Positions 40,046 to 52,249 of a stretch of DNA of 64,000 bases are shown here, one piece after another. How positions within the stretch are numbered: position 1 is the stretch's first letter; each line of letters starts with the position of its first letter. Location: the NCBI GenBank assembly GCA_018292915.2, contig JACVVK020000005.1, forward strand, positions 3,005,001 to 3,069,000, read 5' to 3'. The notes below the pieces were generated by a model. That model had not been told where the DNA came from. It worked only from the letters and a program-made list of their open reading frames with translations, and ran no database searches. Source of the stretch: Batillaria attramentaria. Lineage: Eukaryota; Mollusca; Gastropoda; Batillariidae. A program made the translations under genes and the position numbers.

Positions 40046-41002
40046 CCACGTCGGCACTATCATCAGCGTGCGTTATACCGTTTATAGTCCCTGAAACAGG
40101 CGTAAACTTGCCATAGCCTCCGTTTATGCATCTCGCGCCAATGCTCAGTTGGTATAGATCGCCTGTTAGGGGGTATACCAGTCATTTGCAGGGGGGGGGG
40201 GGCAAATGTACACCACATGCGCGGTTCGGGGTGCAAATGTATCCTGGATCTGGGTCTCACGAGTTGAAGTCACGTGACAACTAACTTCGTTTTACGATTT
40301 AACTGTACACGAAAGCATTAAACGAATGTAGCCATCAGATGGTGATGATACATGTGCGTGTATAATATCTGTCGTAATTTGTAACCGTTTCGCTTCTCGG
40401 CAAAGAGCCTTTCGATGAAAATAGCACGGCAATATCGCGACAGCTGACCGCTAGCTTTTGGCTGAGAGGCCGGGTCAATTCCTTAGCCAAAGGGAGAGCA
40501 GTCATTTCAGACTTTAGGGTTTGTTGAATGGGGTTATGTCCCTGAAACTCGACCGGCAGAGCACGATCGATGCAGACATCACTGCGGTTTCAGCACCAGA
40601 GTGAGGGTACGGACCCACCAGATTCAGCAACCTTCTTACGTCACACGTGCCTGCACCCAGAAATATCTCTCCGGCGATCATCTGCCCCTGAGGAATGCCG
40701 CATCTACTGGGGAAAATCATTTTAGCATGGTAGAGATTGTCATAAATTCATTACAGCGAGTATAATCTCAATTACCTGAACAGCCAGGTCCCTCTGGAAG
40801 AATCCCAAAAAACCGGTTTGGAGCGGAACCTGGAGAGATTTAACGTATGATAACGCAATCTCGAAGAGCCAAGCACAAGAGGAGATATCGGGGGAGGGGG
40901 CTTGATGATGAAGAAAACAGTCGAGTTCAGCTGATTGTTTCGTAAGCTGTGCACTTTTTTTTTTCTTTTTCTTTTTTTTTTTTTTTGGGGGGGGGGGGGG
41001 GA
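40046..41002. other. Intergenic, no recognised feature
   Basis: Unique-looking sequence with a short G tract (40191-40202) and a T/G tract just before the next SINE (40956-41001). No splice-bounded frame is recognised. Confidence 0.4.
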
Positions 41003-41385
41003 TGCGGTCGATGGTCTAGTGGATAAAAGACTTCGCCACCAGTGTGAGTGGTCAGGTTCGAGTCCAACTCGGGGCGAAGATTTTTTTTGTTCTCGTACGT
41101 GGCACCGTTCATTCGGGCCAGGGGTTCGCTCCTGGTACTCCGGCTTCCTCTCCCTCTGCTTTGGAAATGTTCAGCCCCCAAAAATTGAAAATAAATGCAA
41201 TTCTAAATCCCGAAACTTATATAGCTGAGCTGACCATTCGCACCACGTGATTGAAATGTGTTCATGTCCAGTCTGTGCCGGAGAGAATGCTTGTGATTCA
41301 CGTGAGCGTGCGTGTTGGGTTCAGCCCGCGGCACTTTGAGCCAATTCAAGAAATTGGGTAAAGCACCCACACAGTACAATACATA
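41003..41385 (+). mobile_element. SINE family C, full length
   Basis: A box GGTCTAGTGGATAAAAG, B box GGTTCGAGTCC. Body blocks GTGGCACCGTTCATTCGGGC, TACTCCGGCTTCCTC, CTGCTTTGGAAATGTTCAG and AGAAATTGGGTAAAGC are shared with 56687-57085. Confidence 0.88.
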
Positions 41386-42340
41386 ATTAATTTGTATTTT
41401 GTTTTCTTTCTTTCCACACAAGGTGATCTCCGAATAGATTTCTTAACCTTATAGCCTATTAACCGTAAAAAGTTAAAAATAGACCATCGTTACTAATTAT
41501 CAAGTCCTTATGCGGCGTACCAGCCTAATGCCTCACTTGAATTCCCTTGAGCCTCGCTTTCAAACTGCGTCAGTTGCACTATTTCAAATCCACTTTCAAG
41601 CCAGTCGTAGAGCGCTGTTTAAAAAAACAAATGGCCGCAGCTAAAAACATGAAAAGGGAAAGTCACCTACTTCATTTTAAAAATAATCCAAAAATAATGG
41701 AAACACGCACACACACATTTATCATTCAGGCATCATTCGTCTGCCGGCTTGATGTGGTTTATGCGAAGTTAGACAGACAACTCAGAATTCTTGCGTAGTA
41801 GGAAAACTGTCACATGTAAATAGACAAGTCTTGTCACATTAGATCAGCGGTATTGGTATACATACTAATAGGTCCGTAGGAAGGGAAATTTGGACTGACC
41901 CCCCCCCCCCTCCCCCGCTGCCCCTCCTCACCCCCCCCCCCCCCCCCCCACACACCCCTCCCGCCCCCCCCCCCTTCCCCCATCCCCCTACGCCAACAGT
42001 CCAGCGTCACCCATTTTTATTTTCCCTTCAGTCTTCCTGCATGCGTAGTTTGTTATTGTTTTCTAGTTCTGCGGACTGCGCCTTATGATATGCGAATTTT
42101 AACGTGCACATTTTGATGTTTAATTTTATACGCATGTTCGTGTTCACGAGGGCAAGACAGACATCGGAAACAAGTCTGCATAAAAATTTCACTCGATTTG
42201 TCGAGGAAAAATCCCCAACCATCCAACATCGCGCGAAAATCCTCCGCCTTGGAGTTAGAGAAGGCTTAGGAGGTGGGCTGTAGTTAAAGTTGATGCAAGT
42301 GTTTCCGGTGCTACTTCGCCTGAAAAAAAAGTAGGTCCGC
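41386..42340. other. Intergenic with C-rich tract
   Basis: A strongly C-rich stretch lies at 41900-41990. The rest is unique-looking with no recognisable coding exon. Confidence 0.4.
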
Positions 42341-42365
42341 CAGGAGAGAGTGTTTCCAAACAGCA

Positions 42366-42755
42366 GCACCGAGTGTTTCCATTTTCAAATTTGAGTAGCA
42401 CCGAGTGTTTCCATTTTCAAATGTGAGTAGCACTCAGTGTTTCCATTTTCAAATGTGAGTAGCACCCAGCGTTTCCAGTTTCAAATGTGAGTAGCACCCA
42501 GTGTTTCCATTTTCAAATGTGAGTAGCACCCAGTGTTACCATTTTCAAATGTGAGTAGGACTCAGTGTTTCCATTTTCAAATGTGAGTAGCACCCAGTGT
42601 TTCCATTTTCAAATGTGAGTAGCACCCAGTGTTACCATTTTCAAATGTGAGTAGGACCCATTTCCATTTTCAAATGTGAGTAGGACCCATTTCCATTTTC
42701 AAATTTGAGTACCATCGAGTGTTTCCATTTTCAGATTTGAGTAGCACCGAGTGTT
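42366..42755 (+). repeat. 32-bp minisatellite, about 12 units
   Basis: The unit is AGTGTTTCCATTTTCAAATG followed by TGAGTAGCACCC, with unit-to-unit changes (GTTACC, GTAGGACC, two shortened units near 42659-42700). The same GTGTTTCC/GGAAACAC words flank the array on both sides. Confidence 0.93.
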
Positions 42756-43725
42756 TCCAACGGGCTAGGGTTTGTCGGCGTAAAACCATGCTGAGAAAGG
42801 GCGCGTTTATCAACCAGACAACGACGTTGACTAACGCGTTACTATAATGCAAAGACGTTTGTATGCTCATATGGCAAACATATGATTTGTGTGAGAGCAA
42901 TCATCCCCGAAACTTTTGAAGAGAAGTAGCACCGGAAACACTTGCGCCGTTTCGACTACACCCCTGTGGAGATGTGCTCAACCTATTACTGGCACGGATA
43001 GCCGTAGCCAAAACACAGAACACTTCTCATTTCTATAATGATCACAGAAGTTTTTGGTTTTTCTGTTCCTTTTTGGTTTCCTTCATTCTTTGGCTGTTGG
43101 CACCGTTCGCAACGGCTTACGAGGTGGGTAATGCCCTTACTTTGTGATACGCTGTGAAGTGATGATACGCAGGCAAAATCACACCAGCTTGCTATTAAGG
43201 CTTGTATCTGAGAAAGTATAAGTTAGTGCGGCACATGTTATGTAAGAGATTGGCGCACCTACATGTGTAGCAGGTAATCCTCTAAGAGTGGCGGAAAGTG
43301 GGCATAATCTGACGAAATCAGCGAGATTTTAACGTGCAAGCTTCAAGTCGACCGATCGCGAGGCCCATTCATCGCGGCCGGTTCTCGTGCACAAACGTAT
43401 CCACACCGCACAGCGTATCACGAAGCAAGCGCGTTTACCCACTGCTGTGCTAGCGTTTCCAGACTAGCATCGCTATCCGTCGCCGTAAATTGTGTTGGTG
43501 TGTCATAGGGACACTTCGCGTATGATGAAAGGTGGGGGAGAAGGAGATGAGCAGAAAATCTTTTTTAGCTTCTGGAACACACAAGGGGCTTCCGTGAAAT
43601 GATACAAGGGCCTAAATGCTTATCCAATCCACGGCGCTTAGGTCTTTTTACCAAAAGACGAAGGGTGGTCTGCAAGTTAGCTTGAGTTTCCCTGTATGAA
43701 AGTCCATCACTTCCCTCGATACTTG
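42756..43725. other. Intergenic, no recognised feature
   Basis: Unique-looking sequence. An isolated CACCGGAAACACTTG word near 42931 echoes the minisatellite unit. No gene is seen. Confidence 0.4.
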
Positions 43726-43898
43726 TGGGGAGCCGGGGTGGCCGAAAGGTAGAGCGTTGGACTTCTAATGCTCGGGTCGGGAGTTCGTATCCCGGCTGGG
43801 GCCAGATATTTGTGCTGGCTTTTTCATCGTTGCTCCGTCTTTGATATCACCCGTACTGATGTGGTGGAAAAGGACGTTGAACCCCCAAACACCCACCC
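43726..43898 (+). mobile_element. SINE family B, full length with TSD
   Basis: TSD TCCCTCGATACTTG at 43712-43725 and 43899-43912. A box GTGGCCGAAAGGTAGAGCG, B box GAGTTCGTATCCC. Confidence 0.93.
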
Positions 43899-43983
43899 TC
43901 CCTCGATACTTGCGTACGATTTTCACACCAAACTGACCTGATTTGGCAAATCCAGCACACCTGCGCGAACACACGCACGCACG

Positions 43984-43985
<2 letters not shown>

Positions 43986-44074
<89 letters not shown>

Positions 44075-44106
44075 AGACTGTATACCAGAGAGAGAGAGAG
44101 AGAGAG
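43986..44106. repeat. (TC)n-(CA)n-(GA)n compound microsatellite
   Basis: TC run, CA run of about 58 bp, a 19-bp spacer, then a GA run. Confidence 0.95.
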
Positions 44107-44497
44107 GGGGTACACCCGCGTTACCCCACAATCCAAAGGTTATTTCGTTCAGGTCGGATAGATCCGAACAACTTCCTTCCCTTCTTTCAAAATGGCTTCG
44201 GTTTCCCACACTCGTGGAAATCTGATTCCAATTAAGGAGCGAGGTGCAATGTTGTCTTTGGATTCACCTAAGCCTTCATTAAAATATAAGGGACTCAAGC
44301 CAACCCCGAGGGTTGCAGGGCGTTAGAACGGTCGCGATGAGCCAAAATAAAGAGTATCTGTCAAAACAACGGTACATTTCTCTCCCCTCCCTGCCCCCTC
44401 CCCCCTCCCGCAGCCCCATTACCCGCCCCTCAGTCCCCACCCTTCTCTCTTTTTCTCTCACCTAGTTTCCACTACGAAAATATTGGGTTTTCAGTCT
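44107..44497. other. Intergenic, no recognised feature
   Basis: Includes a C/T-rich stretch (44378-44460). No gene is seen. Confidence 0.4.
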
Positions 44498-45000
44498 TAA
44501 ACAGGCTAATACCATCTTTGCTAAGTCAACTTAATCTGTTTGGGAACAGTTTCTCTCATGGGTGTGCCTGTACGCTCGAAGCTGGCTATTTTGATGATTA
44601 GTGCAGCTCTTAATGCGATACAATGTTGTTTACACTGTGCGCGAGCGGTCCAAATTCTGCGACAGATCTACATCTTGTTTTAACGTGGAAATTTTTATGT
44701 TTTAAAGGACCTGGCAGAAAGGGACTTTTGTTAGCCGCGGCGTTAAGCCATAACTAACTAATTAACTAACAAACAAACTAACTAACAAACTAACTAACTA
44801 ATCAAATTTTACGACTGTTGTTTTACCACTCGAGCGCTCAGTGTGAGAGCCGCGTTATCGAGTACGCTTCTGATGGCTCAGTGCCAGCATTACAGACGCA
44901 GTCACTGTCCAGGTGTCTAAGAGGTGTGATGATAGATACCACGAGAACAGCTCAGAATGATCTGTGAGCATAAAAATGGTAGCCTTAGCCCCTTTAATGT
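44498..45000 (+). mobile_element. SINE family E, copy 2, with nested (TAAC)n-tailed insert
   Basis: Body blocks match 8036-8382. A ~145-bp insert (about 44656-44802), carrying GCGGCGTTAAGCC and a TAAC-type tail, splits it between near-duplicate CAAATTY words. Confidence 0.78.
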
Positions 45001-45329
45001 ATAGATACTACACAATGTAGGCCAGTATGTGTGTGTGACATATGCTGATATCTGTCAAAACTGGATGGTTGATTTTGAAAACAAACTTCACATGTCTGTC
45101 AGCGACCGAAATCGGAGTAACAGACTGTGTTTGGTATCTGCGTGAAGTACACGTGATATCATTGGTTCGTTCGTGTTTGTCTAAATTGTGATCTAAGAAG
45201 TGTCTGAATCCGTGTCAGAATCGAGTTCAGACTCTCTTTCTCTCTCTATTTTTTTTTCTTATTAGATTTACTCCCTTTGTTCCTGGTATACTTTTTTTTG
45301 GTAATGTTAGCCTTTTTTTTTTTTTTTAG

Positions 45330-45631
<302 letters not shown>

Positions 45632-45724
45632 TTCGGCATCGACACTCTCTCTCATTTATCAAAGTTTGCAAGATTGTATTTTTCTTTTATTTGTCTTTTA
45701 TTTTATTTTATTTATTTATTTTTT

Positions 45725-45758
45725 TGTTGGGGGGGGGGTTGGGTGGGGGGGGGTGGGC

Positions 45759-45844
<86 letters not shown>
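45725..45844. repeat. G-rich tract then (GT)n
   Basis: GGGG-rich 45729-45757, then about 86 bp of GT repeats. Confidence 0.95.
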
Positions 45845-45845
<1 letters not shown>

Positions 45846-46242
45846 CACTCCAAGGGCTGTCTCAACTCAAAGGTATGCTAACGCATTTTCAACAATGCTG
45901 GTACATTAACATATCCCAAAATCACACGTTCTGATAGATCTAGACTGAGGAAGATAATAACAGTTGCTTCTATCTCCGATCACATTCAACACAGTGTTGT
46001 CTGGATTTTCTTCCTCTTCTCCTATTCTGTACTTAAACATAGCAAGCGGACTCGACTCTGTCTCTCAAAAACATAGTCGATATCCCAGCAAAGCGGCCTG
46101 CTGAAGAGGCTATTGATTTCGGCTCAGTGCGTGCAGGCAAGGGTGTAATGGAAGATACGAAGTTATCGCATTGTGAGAGGATCGAATTCTGATATCCGGC
46201 CAACGGCCCTGCAACACGGGAGGGGGGAGAGAGCGGTGGTGC

Positions 46243-46246
46243 TGGG

Positions 46247-46273
<27 letters not shown>
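46243..46273. repeat. Poly-G tract of about 31 nt
   Basis: An essentially uninterrupted G run that can form a quadruplex on the plus strand (general knowledge). Assembly length is unreliable in such tracts. Confidence 0.9.
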
Positions 46274-46277
<4 letters not shown>

Positions 46278-47318
46278 CTTTTTCCGTTGTTTTGCCGCTT
46301 CAGGTCACAGAATACAACTTTTTTTGCTGCTCTCCGGCTCCTACAAATGTCAGGCGGGACAAGTTCCTGAAAACGATTTTGAAAACCAAAACACACAATG
46401 GTTCCCAGAAGCAACACTTGTCTGCAAGCTGCATGCCGAAAATTAAGCCTGGACAGCGTAATTTTCATACTCTGCCGGTGTGGCGTCCTTCCCTACCCCG
46501 TAAACAAAACTGTGTACTCCGTTATTCATGCCCTGGCACACGCCCAAGGATATGACCAAAAATAGGTCGCCCCTCAAGTCAACGCTCCCATTTTTCTACA
46601 CATCAAACATCCCTCTTTTCACCAAAACCAAAAATCTGGGGTCAAATGCTCTTTTACGAGCAACTCACAAAAAACACAGGGAAAAGGGGGAAAGTCATTT
46701 TAATAGTGCAGGTCCTCTTACTCCCTTGCCTGCCTCATTTCAATTATGTTCTGTGACCTTCAAAAGTTTAGACGACGAGTGCTCTCATCAGTCTGAAGCC
46801 GTTATTTTAAAACATGAGCATCAGTATACACGTCTATAGATTGAAGTAACGTAATAGTTCAAGTCGGTTTCAGGATGGGAAACGGCCCCTTTTAATTGCC
46901 CTAACCGACAACTGAAAATCCAAAGCGTTTTTCTGGTTCTGGCGTTTTGAATTTGGAAAAACGCGATGCTACGGCGTGACGGGCGGTGCAATGATTTAGA
47001 AAACCGCTCGGAAAAAAACGCTCGTCCGTTTTATTTTACCTCCATGAACAAGCCTTTGGTGGGCTCATACGGACACTTTGCGTCTTTGTAGCGAAACTTC
47101 TCCCTGAAAGCATCTTTAGCTTCTTGAAAGAGTCAAATCTGTTCTACACAATTTAGACACCTCAAGTAATACGGACTATCCTCGACCTCAATATGTCCGA
47201 TGTACAAAGAAGTGAAACGTGTTTATTATTTAAACCGGATAGATTTTATTACATATATTTACACCTTGTTTTATTGTCTTCCTTTTTTATTTTAATCTGG
47301 CGAAGAAGGACCTTGATT
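46274..47318. other. Intergenic, no recognised feature
   Basis: About 1 kb of unique-looking DNA. Open frames (for example 46528-46839 plus) have no family signature or splice boundaries. Confidence 0.4.
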
Positions 47319-47577
47319 AGCCGCGAAATAGTCTTTTGTTGCTTGCTTAACTAACTAACTAACTAATTACAGCCAAACTTTCTCAGAAAAAAAAGGCCTC
47401 AGCAGACGACAAAAAACTGGACAGTGTTCATGTACGTTTAGTCTGGTTTTACAAGGCATCATTGTCATGCTGTATCATACACCAAAACTCAGATAGTGTT
47501 CACAGTACTGTGTCTTTTCTACATTTCTCTCATACTCGCGTCCCAGTGTACTGAATATTCATTTCAATACAATTTTT

Positions 47578-47745
47578 TTATGGCCCCAGCTGGGACCCGA
47601 ACTCACGACTCTCAATGCTCGGGTCATGAGTTCGAGTCCCGGCTGGGGCCAAATATTTGTGCTGGCCTTTTTTTCCCGTTGCCCGTCTTTGATATCACCC
47701 TTACGTGGTGGAAAAGGACGTTAAATTCCCCAAAGCCACCCATTC
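47578..47745. mobile_element. Head-to-head pair of SINE family B fragments
   Basis: 47578-47612 is the inverted head (GGCCCCAGCTGGGACCCGAA). 47613-47745 is a plus-strand copy starting in the head. The two heads form a hairpin with ~28-bp arms. A (TAAC)n-tailed element lies just upstream (47320-47367). Confidence 0.78.
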
Positions 47746-48289
47746 ACCCTTGGTCCATAGCGGGAAATTTGACTTGTGCAACGTGACACATAAGACAATG
47801 ACGAAACAATAAGTATTGGAGAAGAAAAAAAAAACAATGAAAATGAAATGTGCACAAACGCATACGTTTGTTGTTGTTGTTGGTGGTGGTGTTTGTAAAA
47901 CCATTTACTAGTGACTCTGCAGAAACTGAACGTGCGCTGCTTGGGAATTAGTGAAAGCTTTTCTAAGCCGTAGCTTCTGCTGGCCTCACCGTACTGTCGT
48001 CAAATATACAGATAGTATAAGGCTTGCTTAATTACTTATCAAATCGATGGCGCTTATGTCCTCCCACCAAATACGAGTAAGCTTATTTTCCTCGCTTCCT
48101 AGTCCAGTTTCATTGCATCTCAGGACTTCTAATCCAAATGCCCGCTGTCTGGGGCTTTTGTCGGGCCGTCATGGATGATGTTATTAGTCCGGCTTTCTGG
48201 TTGAGATCAGTATTTTGCCGTCGGCGGACAACAACTACCGTTTTCGTTTTATCTCGTTTCGTTTTGTATTTTTCTACGTTTTGTTTTGG

Positions 48290-48560
48290 TTTTTAAAAAG
48301 AACACATATGCACGGGGCCTTTAAATGCCCATATAATTATTCCCTATTAGCCTCAGGCATCATGGTCACCCCTAGACATTCTTCAATCAAGAAGGGTGGG
48401 TGGGTGGGTGTTTGGGGGTTTAACGTCCTTTTCCACCACATACGGGTGATCTTCAATCAAGAAACAAGAATGATCATGCACAGACCATTGAAGGGTACGC
48501 ATCTTGCAGGAGTTTAAAAACAAGGAGGAACGGCCCCGTCCTACAAAGTTGTTTCTCCAA
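48290..48560 (+). repeat. Repeat family J, left part, with nested SINE-B tail
   Basis: Matches 57298-57440 (ATTAGCCTCAGGCATCAT, ACAGACCATT). It is interrupted by a 56-bp SINE-B fragment. Confidence 0.7.
48394..48449 (-). mobile_element. SINE family B, 56-bp tail fragment with TSD
   Basis: Only the last part of the SINE (GGACGTTAAACC and GGGTG units) is present. TSD TCTTCAATCAAGAA at 48380-48393 and 48450-48463. Confidence 0.9.
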
Positions 48561-48680
48561 ACTTCATTTTATTTTGTCTGTTTTGTTGTTATTGTTGCCG
48601 GTTCTCCCCTCTCCAAATACCAATGACACTAGATCCTCTACGACCTCGACCGATTAGCCACGTGACTGGGGGTGGGGTTC

Positions 48681-49090
48681 CGTGAACTAAACATTTGACG
48701 TCAGCCTCAGGCAGGTCGTCATACAGAGAGAGAGAGATGACGTCAATTCCGTGAAGTAAACTTTTGACGTCAGCCTCTAGCACTGAGATCGTCTGAGGAT
48801 GCTTGTTCATGTCTTGTGATTTCCCTGTTGGCTTTGTGACTTCTCCGACTGAATTATTTTTCACATGAAATCTGGAAGATCTAGAGGGCTGATGAAATGT
48901 CGGAAGCAGTGACGATACTTGCAGATTTTGTCTGTGAACCAAACATTTGACGTCAGCCTCACGCTGCTCGTCTGACAGATGATACTTCTACATATCTTGA
49001 GATTTCCTTGTTGCTTTTGTGACTTCCGTGACTGAATTAATTTTGACATAAAATCGGGAAGATCTAGAGAGCTGATGAAACGTGGACTTA
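48681..49090 (+). repeat. Diverged local duplication with four TGACGTCA octamers
   Basis: Segment 48681-48900 is partly repeated at 48932-49085 (AACATTTGACGTCAGCCTCA; GAAGATCTAGAGRGCTGATG). TGACGTCA occurs at 48696-48703, 48738-48745, 48765-48772 and 48948-48955. This octamer is the cAMP-response element consensus; any regulatory role is inference. Confidence 0.65.
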
Positions 49091-49621
49091 AGTGCCTTGG
49101 ATTGTACTTACGAAATTGCAAAATTGGAACTTTTTTGACCGGCGCTTCTCGCAGAAACGTGAACAATGTGTTTATCTAAAAGCTCTGCTATTCTTAATAC
49201 TAAAGCTATAATAGTGCAGTAGTTCATGTCATATGTGCAGTTGTCACAAGTGACTAAAATACCGGAATGATGAGTAATTTGAAGGAGTCTTTTCATAGAT
49301 ATTTGGCCTTATATGGAAACCACCCCTACCTCGGAAATATTTTTCTTACACAAAACCTGTCAGAGCTACAGAGCTGTGCTACGAAAACAGGCAGTATAAC
49401 TGGATGATCTTCCCAATTTCAGAAAATGAAGCCATTTGAACATTTTTTACGAAAAAATTCGTAACATGACCGATTTTTTTAAAATCGGCGATAACTCTTC
49501 TGAAAATGCAGTAGGCTGAAAATCGTGAAAGGTAGGTCTGGAGAAGGTGAATTCCCATTTTATCTCAAAGTAAAAAGGTCTCCAGCGAGGTGGTTTAGGA
49601 GATAGCCATCATTACATCCGT

Positions 49622-49682
<61 letters not shown>

Positions 49683-49859
49683 TCACAACTCCCGCCAGAA
49701 AGAACGCAGCAGCATAGTGTGCACGTAAGGTGTCTATGACGCAGATTTCGTTACGTCACTGTGTGCGTGAAAGTAAGTATTGTGTGGAGAAACGTCACAG
49801 TCTTGTTTTGTATCACTGAAACTTGCTGCTGCGCGTAGCAAAATCTGCCCCGTCTCATA
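49091..49859. other. Interior of the element splitting repeat family J
   Basis: Unique-looking DNA with a (CA)n run at 49626-49678. The stretch between the AAGTTGTTTCTC words at 48548 and 49860 splits repeat J. Confidence 0.4.
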
Positions 49860-49887
49860 AAGTTGTTTCTCTATAGAGAAACAACTT
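49860..49887. repeat. 28-bp perfect palindrome
   Basis: AAGTTGTTTCTCTA followed immediately by its reverse complement. The left half matches the sequence at 48548, so it marks a junction of the element splitting repeat J. Confidence 0.85.
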
Positions 49888-50235
49888 AAAAAATGAATAT
49901 CTCCTTTCCTTTCAGGCCTCACTGGAGTAATGCAAGTCTACTTTCTGTTTAGGCCAGAAAGCCAGTTGACTCAAATCTACTCGCGTCACTTGCGCCCGAC
50001 CTGTGCACAAAAAGTCCCAGCGTCACTGGCAACGTGCCTCTTGTTTTGATCCCCTGGCATGCACCTTGGCCTACACATTACATAAAATAACGAAAACCAC
50101 GCTTTTTATGACAACAAAAGTCACTACAAACTAGCACACTCGCCAGACAGGGTCAGTTGTCCAAATAAAGACTGCACGTGACCCCACGGTCAATTTGTAT
50201 CCTTACGCCTATTGAGCGGACATCGTGGGAGCCCG
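49888..50235 (+). repeat. Repeat family J, right part
   Basis: Matches 57440-57765 (CAGGCCTCRCTGGAGTAATG, CTGCCATGCACCTT-like block, TTACGCCTRATGG-like end). Confidence 0.75.
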
Positions 50236-50367
50236 GCCTACTCCTAAAACCGTCACATGGCGTCAAGAAGAAATGATTTTCTCTCTTTCATATTTTTTAA
50301 AACATTATTATCACCACCGTCGTCCATTTGAACAATTAAATAATTGTATCCATAGTAAAAACATCTG

Positions 50368-50650
50368 GGCCCTTATGTAGAACTCGAGGTTAATTTAACC
50401 CACGGCTACGGGGCATACCCAGACTAGGACAAAAGAAACCCCCAAAACAAAATTAAATTTAAAAAAAAGGAAGCGAAGAATGATAGCAAAATTTAAGAGC
50501 CTTCTATGCCGGCATAGGCACCTTGCTGGAATGGACCCGCTTCCTGATTTAAAACAAAAAACAACAGAAAATTTCACCCTAGAGCTAGTTCGAGGTTAGA
50601 CTCTAACCCGGGGCTAAACTCCCTAAAACCCCGACTTTTACATGCGGGCC
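50368..50650 (-). mobile_element. MITE with CWG TSD, copy 2 (PIF/Harbinger-like)
   Basis: Reverse-oriented homologue of 11043-11323, TIRs starting GGCCC, TSD CTG at 50365-50367 and 50651-50653. 283 bp, noncoding. Confidence 0.83.
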
Positions 50651-50653
50651 CTG

Positions 50654-51002
50654 TATGTGGCTGGATTTCCTTTTCAGTGACAGTGAAAGGGTTAACTACA
50701 TTGCTCACTCCTGAGAACACTCATGTTCAACTTCATGACCCGATTACTCAGCCACCGACCCGTCACCACACTCACCGAGCTGTCACAGCAACAATTGAAA
50801 TAACAGCAATATAGGTCTCTGACTCATATACGGCTGAACCGCTGGTTGACCAGCAAGCCAGAAGATCCACTCAACTGTCAATTTGCCCACTCACTAACAA
50901 GCCAGAAAATGAACTTTTCTGTCAATTGGCCCTTTTCAGAAGCTGAGTCAGGGGAGTTAACTTCCTAGGAAAATTGTCCGTTTACTAACACTGCTACTAC
51001 TA
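50654..51002. other. Intergenic, no recognised feature
   Basis: Contains a near-repeat of GCCAGAARATSAACT-type words near 50860 and 50900. No gene is seen. Confidence 0.4.
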
Positions 51003-51516
51003 AGGCCCATGGCTCCAAGTGGAGCATAGGCCATCGACGACCCTTCGCCATCGCACTCTGTTCTGGGCTACTCTTGCCACTCCCGTCCAGTTGATCCCCT
51101 GCTTGCATAGCTCTGCCTCAGTGTCCCGTCTCCAGCTGTTGCGAGGCCTGCCTCTCTTCCTTTTCCCCTGCGGGTTTTATGTCAGGGCTTGGCGTGTGGT
51201 GCTGGATGCTGGCTTCCTGAGGGTGTGTCCAAATCCAGCCCCACTTCCTCCGCAGGATCTGCTGGGCCAGTGGTTCCTGTCCCGCTCGCTCCCATAGCTC
51301 TTTGTTTCGGATCTTCTCTGGCCATCTGATGTTGAGGGTGGGTGGGTGTTTGGGGGTTTAACGTCCTTTTCCACCACATAGGATGATAACAAAGACGGGG
51401 CAACGATGAAAATCCAGCACAAATATTTGGCCCCAGCCGGGATCGAACTCACGACCCGAGCATTAGAAGTCCAACGCTCTACCATTCGACGGCTCCATCG
51501 GATGTTGAAGATGAGT
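51003..51516 (-). pseudogene. RTE-like LINE ORF2 C-terminal fragment, interrupted by a SINE
   Basis: The reverse complement is the same segment as 55200-55640 (IRNEELWERAGQEP, GWIGHTLRKPAS, GKRKRGRLRNSWRRD and VVDGLCS-type words, with damage). A SINE-B sits within it (51336-51494). Confidence 0.85.
51336..51494 (-). mobile_element. SINE family B nested in the LINE fragment
   Basis: TSD CCATCKGATGTTGA at 51322-51335 and 51495-51508, one mismatch. Dates this SINE after the LINE fragment. Confidence 0.9.
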
Positions 51517-51816
51517 TTACCAACACAGTTACCTTATAAAGGATTCTTGATCTGCTACGTTAGTGCCCTTGACCATAAACACGTGAGAGGGTGGTGGGAT
51601 TCAGCTGAAGATTAAACCTCTGCTCTGCTACATTCTTGGTTCAAAGAAGCGGTTCCAAAAGTGAGTTGAACAAAATACGGAATTGCGGCTCTTGTCCCCG
51701 AATTTTCTCCTTAAACTCCGCCCCCTGGCTGTCGGCTGAAGGTCTTACTCTTTGACTCTCCCGAGACACTGGTTCAGACATCAAAAGACCTTTTTGGCGA
51801 AAATGACATCTTTGTG

Positions 51817-51817
<1 letters not shown>

Positions 51818-51878
<61 letters not shown>
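51818..51878. repeat. (CA)n microsatellite
   Basis: CA dinucleotide run. Confidence 0.96.
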
Positions 51879-51880
<2 letters not shown>

Positions 51881-52249
51881 CAGCATAGGCTAAGCGGCCG
51901 AAAACTTCTAAACCTCAAACAGACAACATCAGAACATGGCTCAAGCCAGGAAGCCCAATCAACGCGCTTGTAACATCGCGCGAAGGAATGGTCCACGAGT
52001 CGTCGCCCCCTTGATCTCCGGGACTGATCTGCCCTTGTTGATTGGCTCGGCGAGCCATGGATTACTGAAGGGCAGGAGATGGGTAAATGTGAAATTGTCT
52101 GGAGCACGCCAAGATAAGAAAGCCATTACACTCTCAGACGGTTTTCCATCTTCCTCGTGCTGAAAAGCTGATCCTGGGCACCAGCAGGCCTTGCTAGCTT
52201 TGCCTTTTTCTTCATTTAAAGGCGCTGTAACTACCGTTACGAGGTTTTA
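51879..52249. other. Intergenic, no recognised feature
   Basis: A frame open at 51936-52163 has no recognisable family. No splice sites that fit are seen. Confidence 0.35.

Noticed and set aside
46163..46839. Several ~100-codon frames next to the poly-G tract
   Set aside because: Pro-rich translation of the G/C run and otherwise unstructured composition; no gene signature.
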